A stretch of 12,174 bases of DNA, from assembly GCA_964384025.1 (NCBI GenBank), contig CAYLJJ010000140.1, positions 1 through 12,174 on the forward strand, written 5' to 3'. This document shows positions 1 to 8,223 of this stretch, one piece after another; within the stretch, counting starts at the first letter, position 1; each line of letters opens with the position of its first letter. Made by a program: the position numbers and the translations under genes. The notes below the pieces were generated by a model, which worked only from the letters and a program-made list of their open reading frames with translations, did not search any database and was not told the origin of the DNA. This stretch comes from CAYLJJ01 sp964384025 (GTDB lineage: Bacteria > Myxococcota_A > Bradymonadia > UBA7976 > UBA1532).

Positions 1-777
1 TTGGATGGCCGCCTTCACTACAACGATGATGGTGGCGTTGGGGCTTGCAGTCACCTTGAGCTTGAGCTGCCCCCAGGTGAACATCTTTTTGTCGTTGATG
101 AGTATGGACGAAACGCTGAGATCCCCTTCTACACCTTTAACTTCAGCGCGCGGGAGTATCTGCCTGGAGGCAGCCGCTGTGACGCGACGGGGTTGGAGAA
201 CCTCTGTGAAGGTGAGCAACCCTGCAACGATCCTGATGAAGATAATGATGGGAGCTGTGGTGATCTAGAGATCCTCAGCCCCCTCTCTGGAGATTTGGTG
301 ATCACTGAGCTGATTAAGGATCCCAGCGTGGTGGATGATGCTCTTGGAGAGTGGATCGAGATCTACAATCCCCAAGCGGTCGCGTTTGAGTTGGCAGGGT
401 GTCTGCTCGCGGATAATGACGCTGATAGAACCCTCATCGACGTAGAGAGTCTGATCATTTTCCCTGGGGACTATCTTCTGTTGGGCCGCAACGCCAACCC
501 AAACGAGAACGGTGGAGTTGAGTTGGCTTATCTCTACTCAGGCTTCACTCTGAGCAATGGCGCTGATGAGGTGGTGTTGCTCAACCCAGATGGTCAGGAG
601 ATCGATCGTGTTGATTATAACGACAACGACTTCCCCGATGTTCGAGGTGCCTCTATGCAGCTCAACGGGGATCCCGCCTCAGTGGACAACAGCCAGGGTC
701 AGAATTGGTGTGTAGGCTCTGTTCCCTTTGGTCAAGGTGATCTGGGTACCCCAGGCGAGGCCAACATCTGCCGATAG
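1..777 (+). CDS. Lamin-tail-domain (LTD) surface protein, C-terminal part
   Basis: The frame is open at base 1, so the true start lies outside the window and the visible 258 residues are a C-terminal part. Residues ~97-257 look like a lamin tail domain: it opens with GDLVITELIKDP, continues with GEWIEIYNP, and later has FTLSNGADEVVLLNPDG and a closing GTPGEANIC. This beta-sandwich is common in secreted bacterial proteins. It is preceded by a short acidic Cys/Asp/Asn-rich linker (CNDPDEDNDGSC, ~75-86). The first ~50 residues resemble a beta-rich extracellular domain ending a pre-peptidase-like fold, but I cannot name it. Several cysteines suggest disulfides and export. No membrane anchor is visible in this part. 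The gene ends convergently with the minus-strand C39-like gene 38 bp away. The LTD call is firm; the protein's role (surface adhesion, binding, or part of a secreted enzyme) is unknown. Confidence 0.8.
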   Translation: MDGRLHYNDDGGVGACSHLELELPPGEHLFVVDEYGRNAEIPFYTFNFSAREYLPGGSRCDATGLENLCEGEQPCNDPDEDNDGSCGDLEILSPLSGDLVITELIKDPSVVDDALGEWIEIYNPQAVAFELAGCLLADNDADRTLIDVESLIIFPGDYLLLGRNANPNENGGVELAYLYSGFTLSNGADEVVLLNPDGQEIDRVDYNDNDFPDVRGASMQLNGDPASVDNSQGQNWCVGSVPFGQGDLGTPGEANICR

Positions 778-815
778 AGGAGCTTAGATGCTTCGTTAAG
801 ATGGAGGATCACCAG

Positions 816-1652
816 CTACTCAGGATGGCAGCTCAGGGCGCGACCAGGCCAGAATTTGCGCAGATTTTGCTCACTTAAGAGCTGCTCGCCCTGAGCTGGA
901 TCCAGCAGCTGAAGCTGTCCCTCTTTAAAGCCCAGTAGAGCCACCGCGTGGGATTCGGGACCGGCGATGGGATTGTCTACAAAGAGAAAGGCGGGGAACT
1001 CAGGAAGCCCCTCCTCCAACATCAACTTTTCGCAATTCAGCCCCAGCTTCCTCATGCCGTAGATGATCTGGGCGGTCGAGGTTCCTCGATCTGTCGTCCC
1101 CAAGATCTCAGCCATCTCCAGCTCTGTGGTTCCTGTTTTGCCCAGAGAGCGCATCACATTGGCTGCGCTGGCAGCTGCACAGCTCACCCCGGTAGACTGG
1201 AGCACAAAGCCCCCCTCCTCAATCGCCTTGATCTGAGGGCCGATGGGGCGAGTGAACTTCCACTGGTTGAACTCCACCGTCCCGATCAACATCAGGCTGG
1301 CTAAGACCAGCTTCCAACGCTCAGGGTGCTGCTCTAAAAAGCTGAGGTAGATCCCAAAAGCGAAGAGGAAGGCGAAGCCTCCCAACACCAGACCCCAGGT
1401 GAGGGCGGTGTAATAGAACTCCAACCAGAGCGGAAAGGACCAGGCGATCTGGGGATCTTGCTGCCCCAGGAAGTGAAAGCCGAGGAGCCCCAGCAAGAGC
1501 AACAGGATGATATAGAGATGGGGAGCCTGCTTGAGGGCGCTCTTTATGTTCAGCTTCGGATGCCGCTTCTTGAGCCAAGCAACGTTCCAGTAAGCTAAGA
1601 TGGCACTGACAAACAAGATGCTGAGGTTTAACCAGAGTGGTAGGGCTGTCAT
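816..1652 (-). CDS. Integral membrane protein with C39-like cysteine peptidase domain
   Basis: 278 residues. The N-terminal half is hydrophobic, with likely membrane helices at about 5-23, 46-62, 82-106 and 113-127. The C-terminal half (~140-270) matches the papain-like C39 fold: Q152 and C158 in LQSTGVSCAAASAANVM, H235 in SHAVALLGF and D251 in LLDPAQG, all in the order expected for the oxyanion Gln and the Cys-His-Asp triad. C39 domains typically cut leader peptides after a double Gly in peptide exporters; here there is no ABC ATPase and no transporter gene next to it, so the substrate is unknown. ATG at 1652 has an upstream AGGGG at suitable distance. It is divergent from the Ser/Thr kinase gene and convergent with the LTD gene. 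The family assignment is from motifs only; it could be a C39-like domain in a different proteolytic or transglutaminase-like role. Confidence 0.72.
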   Translation of the reverse strand: MTALPLWLNLSILFVSAILAYWNVAWLKKRHPKLNIKSALKQAPHLYIILLLLLGLLGFHFLGQQDPQIAWSFPLWLEFYYTALTWGLVLGGFAFLFAFGIYLSFLEQHPERWKLVLASLMLIGTVEFNQWKFTRPIGPQIKAIEEGGFVLQSTGVSCAAASAANVMRSLGKTGTTELEMAEILGTTDRGTSTAQIIYGMRKLGLNCEKLMLEEGLPEFPAFLFVDNPIAGPESHAVALLGFKEGQLQLLDPAQGEQLLSEQNLRKFWPGRALSCHPE

Positions 1653-1819
1653 TTTGAGATCCCCTTTTGACTCTTTTTATATCCTGCATGATCCCAAAAT
1701 CACAGCAAGACAGCGGAGGGAAGAGGCTCTATACTTAGGCCGATTTGAGGTAAAGAGATGCACTCAACGATCTTTATGGGACCAGGGAAAAACCCTTACC
1801 CCTCTCTTCAGGGGGCACG
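1653..1819. other. Divergent intergenic region between C39-like gene and kinase gene
   Basis: These 167 bp separate two divergently transcribed genes and should hold both promoters. For the plus strand there is a good candidate (separate entry at 1707-1735). For the minus strand the best I see is TATAAA (1681 down to 1676), placed to give a short leader before the ATG at 1652, but no convincing -35 element lies 16-18 bp upstream of it. The kinase ATG at 1820 is preceded by a GGGGG run (1811-1815) serving as ribosome binding site. No inverted repeat that would suggest a shared operator was found. Confidence 0.45.
1707..1735 (+). promoter_or_regulatory. Candidate sigma70-type promoter for the Ser/Thr kinase gene
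   Basis: A -35-like AAGACA (1707-1712; 4 of 6 match to TTGACA) and a -10-like TATACT (1730-1735; 5 of 6 match to TATAAT) are separated by exactly 17 bp. A start point near 1742 would leave a leader of about 78 nt before the ATG at 1820. This is a sequence match only. Confidence 0.4.
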
Positions 1820-3229
1820 ATGAGCCAAGATCTCCTCTACTGTCGAGCGTGTCAGCAGGCTTGGCAAGGGGCTTCTCCAGGTGCTCATTGCCCTCAAGAG
1901 GATGGTGGAGCGCTGATCTCCTATCGTCTGCACCAGACTCAGCTTCACGATCCCATCCTGGGGCAGATCATCGCCAAAAAGTATCCCGTCTTTGAGCGCC
2001 TTGGGGAGGGAGGCTTTGGGGTTGTTTATCGAGCGCTCCAAGATCCTGTGGGTCGTCAAGTCGCCCTGAAGATCATCCTGAACGAGGATGATCCCGATCT
2101 CCCCAAGCGCTTCTTCCATGAAGCTCGGGTCGTCGCCTCTCTCTCAGATCCTGCGACGGTGACGCTCCATGACTATGGCGAGGATGAGCAGGGCCGCCTC
2201 TATATGGTCTTTGAGTTTCTTGAGGGAGAGGAGCTTAAAGAGATCCTGCGTCGAGAGCAGCGCTTCTCTCCAGAGCGCGCCGTGGAGATCGCCCTTCAGG
2301 TCCTGGGGGCTCTGGCTGAGGCCCACGCGAAAGGGATGGTTCATCGGGATCTTAAACCTGAGAACATCATGATCACCCAGACAAACTTGGGAGAGGAGCG
2401 AGCTAAGGTCTTGGACTTTGGGATCGCCAAGCTGATGGGCTCAGAGACCTGGGATGGAGGCGTAGAAACCCGCCAGGGTCTTGTCTTAGGGACCCCACTC
2501 TATATGTCTCCAGAGCAGAGTTTAGATCAGCGTCTAGATGGTCGCAGTGATCTCTACGCTCTGGGAATTATCCTCTATGAGATGCTCTTGGGCCGGGTCC
2601 CCTTTGATGGAGATCAGCCTCTGGAGATCCTGGTAGCGCATATCAACGAGCCTCTGCCACCCATCCCTCCATCTGCGGGGCTCCCCAAAGCTCTCTCTCA
2701 GCTGATTCAAATCGCCCTAAGCAAGCGCCCAGAGGATCGCTTCAAGGATGCTGAGGAGATGGCGCGGGCGCTGCGAGAGGTGCTTAAGCCAGGTACTGAA
2801 CTCCCAAGATCTCAGCCAGCTCCCACGCCCAAAGAGCCCAGCTCCCTAAAAGTTCCGCCCCTCCCTCAACTTCCTTCCAGTAAAGAGTTCGAGCTGCCCT
2901 CTGAGAAGAACAGCTCTAAGTTGGGCCTGACTCTGTTGCTGCTTCTCCTTTTTGTTTTGGCTGCTGCCTTCTGGTTTTTTAAGTCGAAAGATCCTAACCA
3001 GCTTGAGCCTGCTCGGGTCAACATCTCTGTAGGTGGAGATGAGAAGAGCGATGCTCTCGCGCCGGTGCTCAAGTACCTGCGTTCAGGTGACCGTGAGAAA
3101 GCGGTTGAGTTGTTGGCGCTCCTCCTGGGCCGCAGCGCCCAGCGTAAAGAGTTGGCGCGGCGAGTGCGTCAGATCCCAGAGCTGGCGCCTCTGCTCTCTC
3201 ACCCCAACATAGACAAACATCTGCGTTGA
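1820..3229 (+). CDS. Transmembrane Ser/Thr protein kinase (Hanks type)
   Basis: 469 residues with a complete set of kinase motifs: glycine loop GEGGFGVVY (62-70), Lys84 in VALK, alpha-C Glu101, catalytic loop HRDLKPEN (175-182), DFG (199-201), a SPE variant of the APE motif (230-232) and Arg307 in the RPEDRF block. It should therefore be catalytically active, phosphorylating Ser/Thr in the cytoplasm. The N-terminal 35 residues carry a degenerate zinc-ribbon-like pattern (C8, C11, H23, C24, followed by an acidic DGGAL). After the kinase domain comes a Pro/Ser/Lys-rich linker (~323-367), one membrane helix (~368-387) and an ~80-residue outer tail with no domain I recognise. The layout is like PknB-type receptors, but without PASTA repeats. 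ATG at 1820 follows a GGGGG ribosome binding site. No phosphatase or obvious substrate gene is adjacent, so its pathway is unknown. Confidence 0.93.
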   Translation: MSQDLLYCRACQQAWQGASPGAHCPQEDGGALISYRLHQTQLHDPILGQIIAKKYPVFERLGEGGFGVVYRALQDPVGRQVALKIILNEDDPDLPKRFFHEARVVASLSDPATVTLHDYGEDEQGRLYMVFEFLEGEELKEILRREQRFSPERAVEIALQVLGALAEAHAKGMVHRDLKPENIMITQTNLGEERAKVLDFGIAKLMGSETWDGGVETRQGLVLGTPLYMSPEQSLDQRLDGRSDLYALGIILYEMLLGRVPFDGDQPLEILVAHINEPLPPIPPSAGLPKALSQLIQIALSKRPEDRFKDAEEMARALREVLKPGTELPRSQPAPTPKEPSSLKVPPLPQLPSSKEFELPSEKNSSKLGLTLLLLLLFVLAAAFWFFKSKDPNQLEPARVNISVGGDEKSDALAPVLKYLRSGDREKAVELLALLLGRSAQRKELARRVRQIPELAPLLSHPNIDKHLR

Positions 3230-3266
3230 GTTTGGATCTGTAGTGAGGAGCTATCGCTCTTAGCAT

Positions 3267-5591
3267 TCAGCGTTGGCAGCCCTGCGCCGCCTCCATAAAG
3301 CTTTCATCTTCAAGATCGACCACAGCGCTGTGGTCTAAATCTGCGCCACCACACCAACCGTTCTCTTCGGCGCAGCCCTCAGCTTGAACCTCACGCGCGG
3401 CTTGGAAGAGAACCTGATCTTGAGCATCAACCCCTCCACTCTGATCCAGATCGGGGCGCGCACAGCCCAAGATCGCCCAACTACAGTCCAGGAGATCTGG
3501 ACGGCTCAAACAGAGGGGCAGAGCCTGAAAAAGCTTGAGGCTGCCATAGCGACGATGGCTGATATTTTCGACGGGGTGCCAGGGGTTCTCAGCCAAAGGA
3601 ACCCCACGCGCTTCATATCCCTCAGGGGTTCGTCGTACAGGGGGCTGGTCTCCATACTCTTCACGATAACGCTGGGCGACGATCTCGCGGACGCCAGGCA
3701 GCCTAGCTTCTACCCGAGCTTGGATCTCCTCATCGCTGAGGAGAGCTGGAGGGGTTGAAGATTCGGGGATCTGGAGCAGAGCCTCGATCCGAACCATCTG
3801 TGCCTCGGCGCGCTCAAAATCTCCAAGATCAGCGTGTAGATCTCCGTTGATGCCCGCTTGAGCTTCAAAGAGAGCCGCTTCATAGCGCTGCTCAACTTGT
3901 CGATGAGGGGCGCTGTTTCCCCAAGAGAGATCCCCAAAGATCCGCATCATGGTGGTCATATCAGTGAGGGCCATACGAGCGCGGCCCTCAAGCTCTTCGT
4001 CCCCTTTAAGTTGGCCGTAGAGGAGCAGCGCCAACATCGCCTCGACCACATCGTCATAGTCATTCTGAAAACCAGCCAAGACCGACTCAGCGGAGCCAGG
4101 GTTGCTCTCTTCGCGAGCGCGTAGAAACTCAAAGAGAGGCTGGCCCATAAACTCCAGCTCCTCAAAGGTGGCCCAACGAAAACCGCAGTAGGCTTGATCC
4201 AGACGACGGCAAAGAGGCGGACCCTCGGGAACATTGCAGGTGATCAGATCACCCAAGCGACTCAAGGTAGACTCAATCGAGGCTCCCGGCATCGGCAGCA
4301 TCGGGGCAGGTAGGCTGAGCCCCCGAGTGCTCAGAGACTGGGCCAGATAGACCATAGAGCAGGTGGCGAGGCTCCCCAGATCTTGAGCCTCGCGTTCTCC
4401 ATGAGGACGCAGAGTACCACCGATGATCAGCTCTCCATAGTCGTGATACTCATCGATGGTCATCAGGCTGCCGCCGTGAAGCTCGATGAGATCTCCTATG
4501 CGCTGGGATGCGCTCCAAGCTGCTTCGGCGGCCTCTCGAAGATCTTCAGGGAGCTGAGGCTCCTGCTGGATGGCCCAAGCAGCCAAGGCACCCAAGGCCA
4601 GATCGGGGAAGTTGTCCCGAGAGTTGTGGTTGCCCCAGAAGGCCCCCGCCCAAGGATAGCCTTCTGGAGTGCGCAGCAGAGAGGAGCAGCAGTCGCTGTT
4701 TCTAAGAAAGCTGGGCAGCTCTGAGAAGCTGTAAGTGATCGTATAGTCCTCAAGCTGAGCCAAAGGAGAGAAGTTAAAGTAGAACTCGGCAGGGTTGAGG
4801 CGATAGCGCATCTCAAGGCCCTCGAAGAAGGTGCTCTGAATCTCATCTCGTAGAGCCTGATCAGCCTCCAAAGGGCTGGAGGCTGGCGCTCCAAATCGGG
4901 TCCTGCTGACCGGGCCATCTCCCCCCTGAATCTCAAGGGTCCAGCCAGGATAGACCTCTCGGGAGGTCAGCCCCGGAACTCCAGTGACCCCCTCAAAGAA
5001 ACTGAACCCTCTGAGCATCCTGATCAGGCTCAGCTCGATTGTCCGAGAACGAAATAGACGGTAAGCCTGCCAAGTGGTCCAGATCGAGGTGCCGATCAGG
5101 TTGTTGTCTTTGGGGCCAGGGACCAGCTCATAGTGATCTCCCTGGCGCCGGATAAAGACGTTGCCGATCACAGAGGCGAAGTCCAGATCTCCATAGCTGC
5201 CAAAACGGTTAAAGGCCAAGAGGGCACGCTCCACCCGCTCATGATAGTAAAGCTTGAAGCCCTGGGCCTTAGATTCCAGGTTGGCTTGGGTAGGACTCGG
5301 AGGAGGATCTAGGGGGGCGTAGGCGTCCAGAGGGAGGAGATCTTCAGGCTGCGCATCTAGGAGTTGAAGATCCTCGGATTGGCTATCAAGGGGGCCGAGA
5401 TCAGGCGCTTTAACATCCCCGCTTCCAAGATCCAAAGTGCCCCGATCTGGAAGCTGTCTGTCCAGAGAGATGCTGAGATCAGGCTGGGTGCTCAGGTCCC
5501 CCAGATCTTGGGAGCTGGGATCTTCAGTGGAGGAGCCATCACAGCCCAGGGAGAACAAGAGGAGAGCAAGGAGAGCCGGTTTAACCTTCAT
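3267..5591 (-). CDS. Large lipoprotein of unknown function with dockerin-like Ca-binding loops
   Basis: 774 residues starting at the ATG at 5591 (MKVKPALL...), which follows GGAGG with 6-nt spacing; a longer frame to 5651 lacks any such signal and would bury the signal peptide. The signal sequence ends in FSLGC, so Cys17 is probably lipidated. Residues ~18-90 are a disordered Asp/Leu/Pro/Ser linker (for example PLDSQSEDLQLLDAQPEDLL). The large middle part (~90-710) is rich in helices and Trp/Tyr, with patches such as GAFWGNHNSRDNF and TIDEYHDYGELIIGG; I do not recognise the family, although an alpha-toroid enzyme fold is conceivable. The C-terminus carries two EF-hand/dockerin-like loops, DLDQSGGVDAQD (~714-725) and DLDHSAVVDLED (~751-762), flanked by cysteines. 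The first 11 nt overlap the end of the nucleotidase-like gene, implying translational coupling. Likely outer-membrane anchored and Ca-binding. Confidence 0.8.
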   Translation of the reverse strand: MKVKPALLALLLFSLGCDGSSTEDPSSQDLGDLSTQPDLSISLDRQLPDRGTLDLGSGDVKAPDLGPLDSQSEDLQLLDAQPEDLLPLDAYAPLDPPPSPTQANLESKAQGFKLYYHERVERALLAFNRFGSYGDLDFASVIGNVFIRRQGDHYELVPGPKDNNLIGTSIWTTWQAYRLFRSRTIELSLIRMLRGFSFFEGVTGVPGLTSREVYPGWTLEIQGGDGPVSRTRFGAPASSPLEADQALRDEIQSTFFEGLEMRYRLNPAEFYFNFSPLAQLEDYTITYSFSELPSFLRNSDCCSSLLRTPEGYPWAGAFWGNHNSRDNFPDLALGALAAWAIQQEPQLPEDLREAAEAAWSASQRIGDLIELHGGSLMTIDEYHDYGELIIGGTLRPHGEREAQDLGSLATCSMVYLAQSLSTRGLSLPAPMLPMPGASIESTLSRLGDLITCNVPEGPPLCRRLDQAYCGFRWATFEELEFMGQPLFEFLRAREESNPGSAESVLAGFQNDYDDVVEAMLALLLYGQLKGDEELEGRARMALTDMTTMMRIFGDLSWGNSAPHRQVEQRYEAALFEAQAGINGDLHADLGDFERAEAQMVRIEALLQIPESSTPPALLSDEEIQARVEARLPGVREIVAQRYREEYGDQPPVRRTPEGYEARGVPLAENPWHPVENISHRRYGSLKLFQALPLCLSRPDLLDCSWAILGCARPDLDQSGGVDAQDQVLFQAAREVQAEGCAEENGWCGGADLDHSAVVDLEDESFMEAAQGCQR

Positions 5592-6336
5592 CCATCGCCT
5601 CCACCACGCGTACCCGGAGGCCATCACAGCATATCCGCAAGAAGGGCACACGCTGATTATTAAGCGCGGCTAGATCATAGGGATGATCTCGGTAGGGCTC
5701 GTGGCAGTCCGGGCAGAGCGCCGCACCTGAGACAGCCTTCCATTCTGGGAGGTACTCTTCGGGATAACAGGCGGTCTGGCGCACCTCCCAGAGACGACGA
5801 TTGATCTCATCCAGGTTGCTGCCATCAAAGCGGATCACGTTGGGGTGTTGAAACTCTGCATTCCAGGGCCAAGCGGGCATGATCACCAAGCCCCGGGGTC
5901 GCCATTGAAGCCAACGTCGGATGTAGGGAGGCCAGTCATCCATCAAGACCTTGCCGTAGATGAGGCCCTTATCTTCAGAGATATGGATCGAGGCGTCGGG
6001 GACATGCTCTCGACACCACTCCACCTTCTCCTTCCATGCGCTGCTCATCCAAGGCCCTTTGGTGAGGATATGGATGTTAAAGTGCAGCGCTCGCATCTGT
6101 TTGAGGACCTGGAAACCTGGCTCATGACGGGGGAGATTACGCCACCATCCCGGCTGCGCTTTGATGAGCTGGCTGCGCGCCTTGTGCCACCCAGGCCGAG
6201 GCTCACCGATCGGAAACTCGGTGGGCTCATCTGGAGAGGCCAATTTGGCGAGGTCTCGGGCCATCACCCCGTTATAGTCACAGAGGGTCCCATCAAGATC
6301 GACAAGGGCGATCGCTTCAGCAGTAGATTCTTTCAT
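5581..6336 (-). CDS. HAD-superfamily 5'-nucleotidase-like protein with C-terminal Cys cluster
   Basis: 251 residues. HAD motif I is DLDGT (nucleophile D13, acid D15), motif II is the Thr in ILTKGP (T92), and the K129/motif IV region is YGKVLMDDWPPY (D133, D134). This set and the DLDGTLCDY opening resemble the 5'(3')-deoxyribonucleotidase (NT5C) branch, which dephosphorylates nucleoside monophosphates; the true substrate is inferred. After the HAD core (~1-195), residues 208-240 hold CPDCH (C208, C211, H212), H218 and a CC pair (C236, C237), looking like a small zinc-binding module not found in classical NT5C enzymes. ATG at 6336 has GGAG only 2 nt upstream, an unusually tight spacing. It lies 45 bp after the helicase gene on the same strand and overlaps the lipoprotein start by 11 nt, so it is probably in one transcript with both. 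Confidence 0.75.
   Translation of the reverse strand: MKESTAEAIALVDLDGTLCDYNGVMARDLAKLASPDEPTEFPIGEPRPGWHKARSQLIKAQPGWWRNLPRHEPGFQVLKQMRALHFNIHILTKGPWMSSAWKEKVEWCREHVPDASIHISEDKGLIYGKVLMDDWPPYIRRWLQWRPRGLVIMPAWPWNAEFQHPNVIRFDGSNLDEINRRLWEVRQTACYPEEYLPEWKAVSGAALCPDCHEPYRDHPYDLAALNNQRVPFLRICCDGLRVRVVEAMDEG
5598..5602 (-). promoter_or_regulatory. Ribosome binding site of the lipoprotein gene, inside the upstream gene
   Basis: GGAGG on the minus strand lies 6 nt before the ATG at 5591, within the last codons of the nucleotidase-like gene. It decides the lipoprotein start and supports coupled translation across the 11-nt overlap. Confidence 0.7.
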
Positions 6337-6381
6337 AACTCCACTGTAACACTACGAGCATGGTGGATCGATCATTAGAAT

Positions 6382-8223
6382 CTAGGATCTCTTGCGACTC
6401 CCTGGACCGCGGTGAGGAGGCTTGCCTCCATCTCTCCTCTGCTGTTCCTGTTTTTTATAGGAGCGCTCTCTCCGTCCACGGGGCTTATAGGGTCGCTCTC
6501 CCGCTCTATAGTTGCGCTTCTCACCCTCAAAGCGTCGAGGCTTCCGGCGCCTGGGACGGGCAAGGTTCAGTCGAATATCTCGCCCGCAGAGGGAGAGGGT
6601 TTCTACGCCAGCGCTGAGCTGCTCCGCCAGCTCCTTTGGGAGGCTTACGAAGGTTTTGTATTCCGTGATGGTGATCTGGCCAAGATAGCGGCGTGAGACC
6701 CCCAGGTCGTTGATAAAGGCGTCCAGAATCTCAGGGACAGAGAGCTTATCTTGGCGGCCGACAGGCAGGAAGATCTCTACGCTCTCCACCTCGGTCCGCC
6801 CTGGGTTCAACTTAGCGGCTCTCTCCCGTCGGCGATCTCGCGCCCAGTAGGGGGGCTCTTGCTCAGGCTGCTCCTCCAGTTTCATTCCTCTCTGAGCGGC
6901 CAAGAGACCCAAACAGGCTGCCGCCAGCAGCTCTGGCTCCCAACCCTCGTCTCCTAAGAAGCGTTGCACTTGCAGCAATGCAGCGCCTTGAAGCTCTTGA
7001 TCCTCCCTGGTGTTCTTCAGTTCTTCTCTGAGAGACTCTAGCTGACGCTCAAAGATGCTCGCATCAGAGGGAATTTGCTCCTGCTCGATGCGCACTTTCA
7101 GTAGCTTCTCCATCTGTCTAAGGCGGCGGATCTCTGCGGGCGTGACCAAGCTGATCGCCAAACCCACTTTACCTGCCCGCCCTGTCCGGCCGATGCGATG
7201 TACATAGCTCTCGGTATCTGTAGGCAGATCCAGGTTGATGACGTGGCTGATCTCCTCTACATCCAAACCGCGGGCGGCGACATCTGTGGCGATGAGCAGC
7301 TCTAGATCTCCTCGACGGAAACGCCGCAGCACCCGCTCTCGCATCACTTGGCTGAGTTCACCATGGAGCGCCTCGATCCGAAAACCCTGGCGGGTCAGAG
7401 TCTCAGCCATCTCGGCACAGGAGAGACGTGTACGTGCAAAGATCAGCTTTCGAGAGGGGGGGAGGCTTTGAATAAGGCGGGTCAGGGCCTCCAGCTTCTT
7501 AGCCTGGGGCACCTTCAGCCAGCGCTGCTGGATATGAGCGACGCTCAGCTCCTGCTCCTCAACCTGTAGCTCTACAGGATCGCGAAGATAGCGGAGAGCC
7601 AACTTGCGGATCAGAGGAGGCATGGTGGCTGAGAAGAGCCCGAGTTGTCGCTCAGGTGGGCAAGCTTTGAGGAGCTCATTGACCTCCTCAATAAAGCCCA
7701 TCCTGAGCATCTCATCGGCCTCATCAAGGATCAGCAACTCCAGAGTCTCCAGCTTGAGGCTCCCCCGCTTGAGATGATCGATGAGGCGGCCCGGAGTGCC
7801 CACGATGATGGGGACCCCTGTATCCAAGGCTTTAAACTGGCTTTGATAGCCACTGCCTCCGTAGATGGTGCCCACGTGCAGCCCTAAGCCCAAGGCATAA
7901 CTCCTCAGGGCGGCGCTGATCTGGATCGCCAGCTCTCGGGTTGGGCTGAGGATTAAGACTCTCAGACCCGGCTTCTTTTCTACGCTCAGGCGGTGGAGGA
8001 GGGGCAGTCCAAAGGCGGCGGTCTTTCCTGAACCTGTCCGCGCTCGACCGATGAGATCGCGGCCCTCAAGGAGCGGAGGGATCGTCTCAATTTGAATGGG
8101 AGTGGGCTCCTTAAAACCGAGCCTCTTAACAGCCTCTAGGATGCGTTCATCCAAACCAAACATCTCAAAAGAGCTGGCTTGAGTTTTGAGCGCGGGATCT
8201 GAGTTCTGATCGGGTGATGACAT
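6382..8223 (-). CDS. deaD: DEAD-box ATP-dependent RNA helicase, DeaD/CsdA type
   Basis: 613 residues from the ATG at 8223. All core motifs are present: Q motif GFKEPTPIQ (~36-44), Walker A ARTGSGKT (61-68), PTREL, TPGRL, DEAD (167-170), SAT (198-200), ARGLD and HRIGRTGR (342-349). A helical segment (~370-470) precedes a DbpA-type RNA-binding domain (~482-556, VEIFLPVGRQDKLSVPEIL onwards), followed by a ~57-residue Arg/Lys-rich tail. Length and order match E. coli DeaD/CsdA, an RNA helicase in cold adaptation and large-subunit assembly. The start is uncertain: an in-frame TTG at 8259 would add 12 residues unlike the family, while the ATG at 8223 has no clear Shine-Dalgarno; a third option, ATG at 8163, would cut just before the conserved Phe upstream of the Q motif. 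Two genes follow closely downstream on the same strand. Confidence 0.93.
   Translation of the reverse strand: MSSPDQNSDPALKTQASSFEMFGLDERILEAVKRLGFKEPTPIQIETIPPLLEGRDLIGRARTGSGKTAAFGLPLLHRLSVEKKPGLRVLILSPTRELAIQISAALRSYALGLGLHVGTIYGGSGYQSQFKALDTGVPIIVGTPGRLIDHLKRGSLKLETLELLILDEADEMLRMGFIEEVNELLKACPPERQLGLFSATMPPLIRKLALRYLRDPVELQVEEQELSVAHIQQRWLKVPQAKKLEALTRLIQSLPPSRKLIFARTRLSCAEMAETLTRQGFRIEALHGELSQVMRERVLRRFRRGDLELLIATDVAARGLDVEEISHVINLDLPTDTESYVHRIGRTGRAGKVGLAISLVTPAEIRRLRQMEKLLKVRIEQEQIPSDASIFERQLESLREELKNTREDQELQGAALLQVQRFLGDEGWEPELLAAACLGLLAAQRGMKLEEQPEQEPPYWARDRRRERAAKLNPGRTEVESVEIFLPVGRQDKLSVPEILDAFINDLGVSRRYLGQITITEYKTFVSLPKELAEQLSAGVETLSLCGRDIRLNLARPRRRKPRRFEGEKRNYRAGERPYKPRGRRERSYKKQEQQRRDGGKPPHRGPGSRKRS

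Noticed and set aside
1321..1689. 122-codon minus-strand frame overlapping the C39-like gene
   Set aside because: It is an out-of-frame shadow with Arg/Pro/Leu-rich composition and no recognisable domain.
3246..3261. Hairpin AGGAGC-TATC-GCTCTT between the convergent kinase and lipoprotein genes
   Set aside because: The stem is only 6 bp with a wobble and no T-run follows on either strand, so a terminator is not supported.
5592..5651. 20-residue N-terminal extension of the lipoprotein (MCPSCGYAVM...)
   Set aside because: It is out-of-frame coding sequence of the nucleotidase-like gene, has no ribosome binding site, and would displace the signal peptide from the N-terminus.
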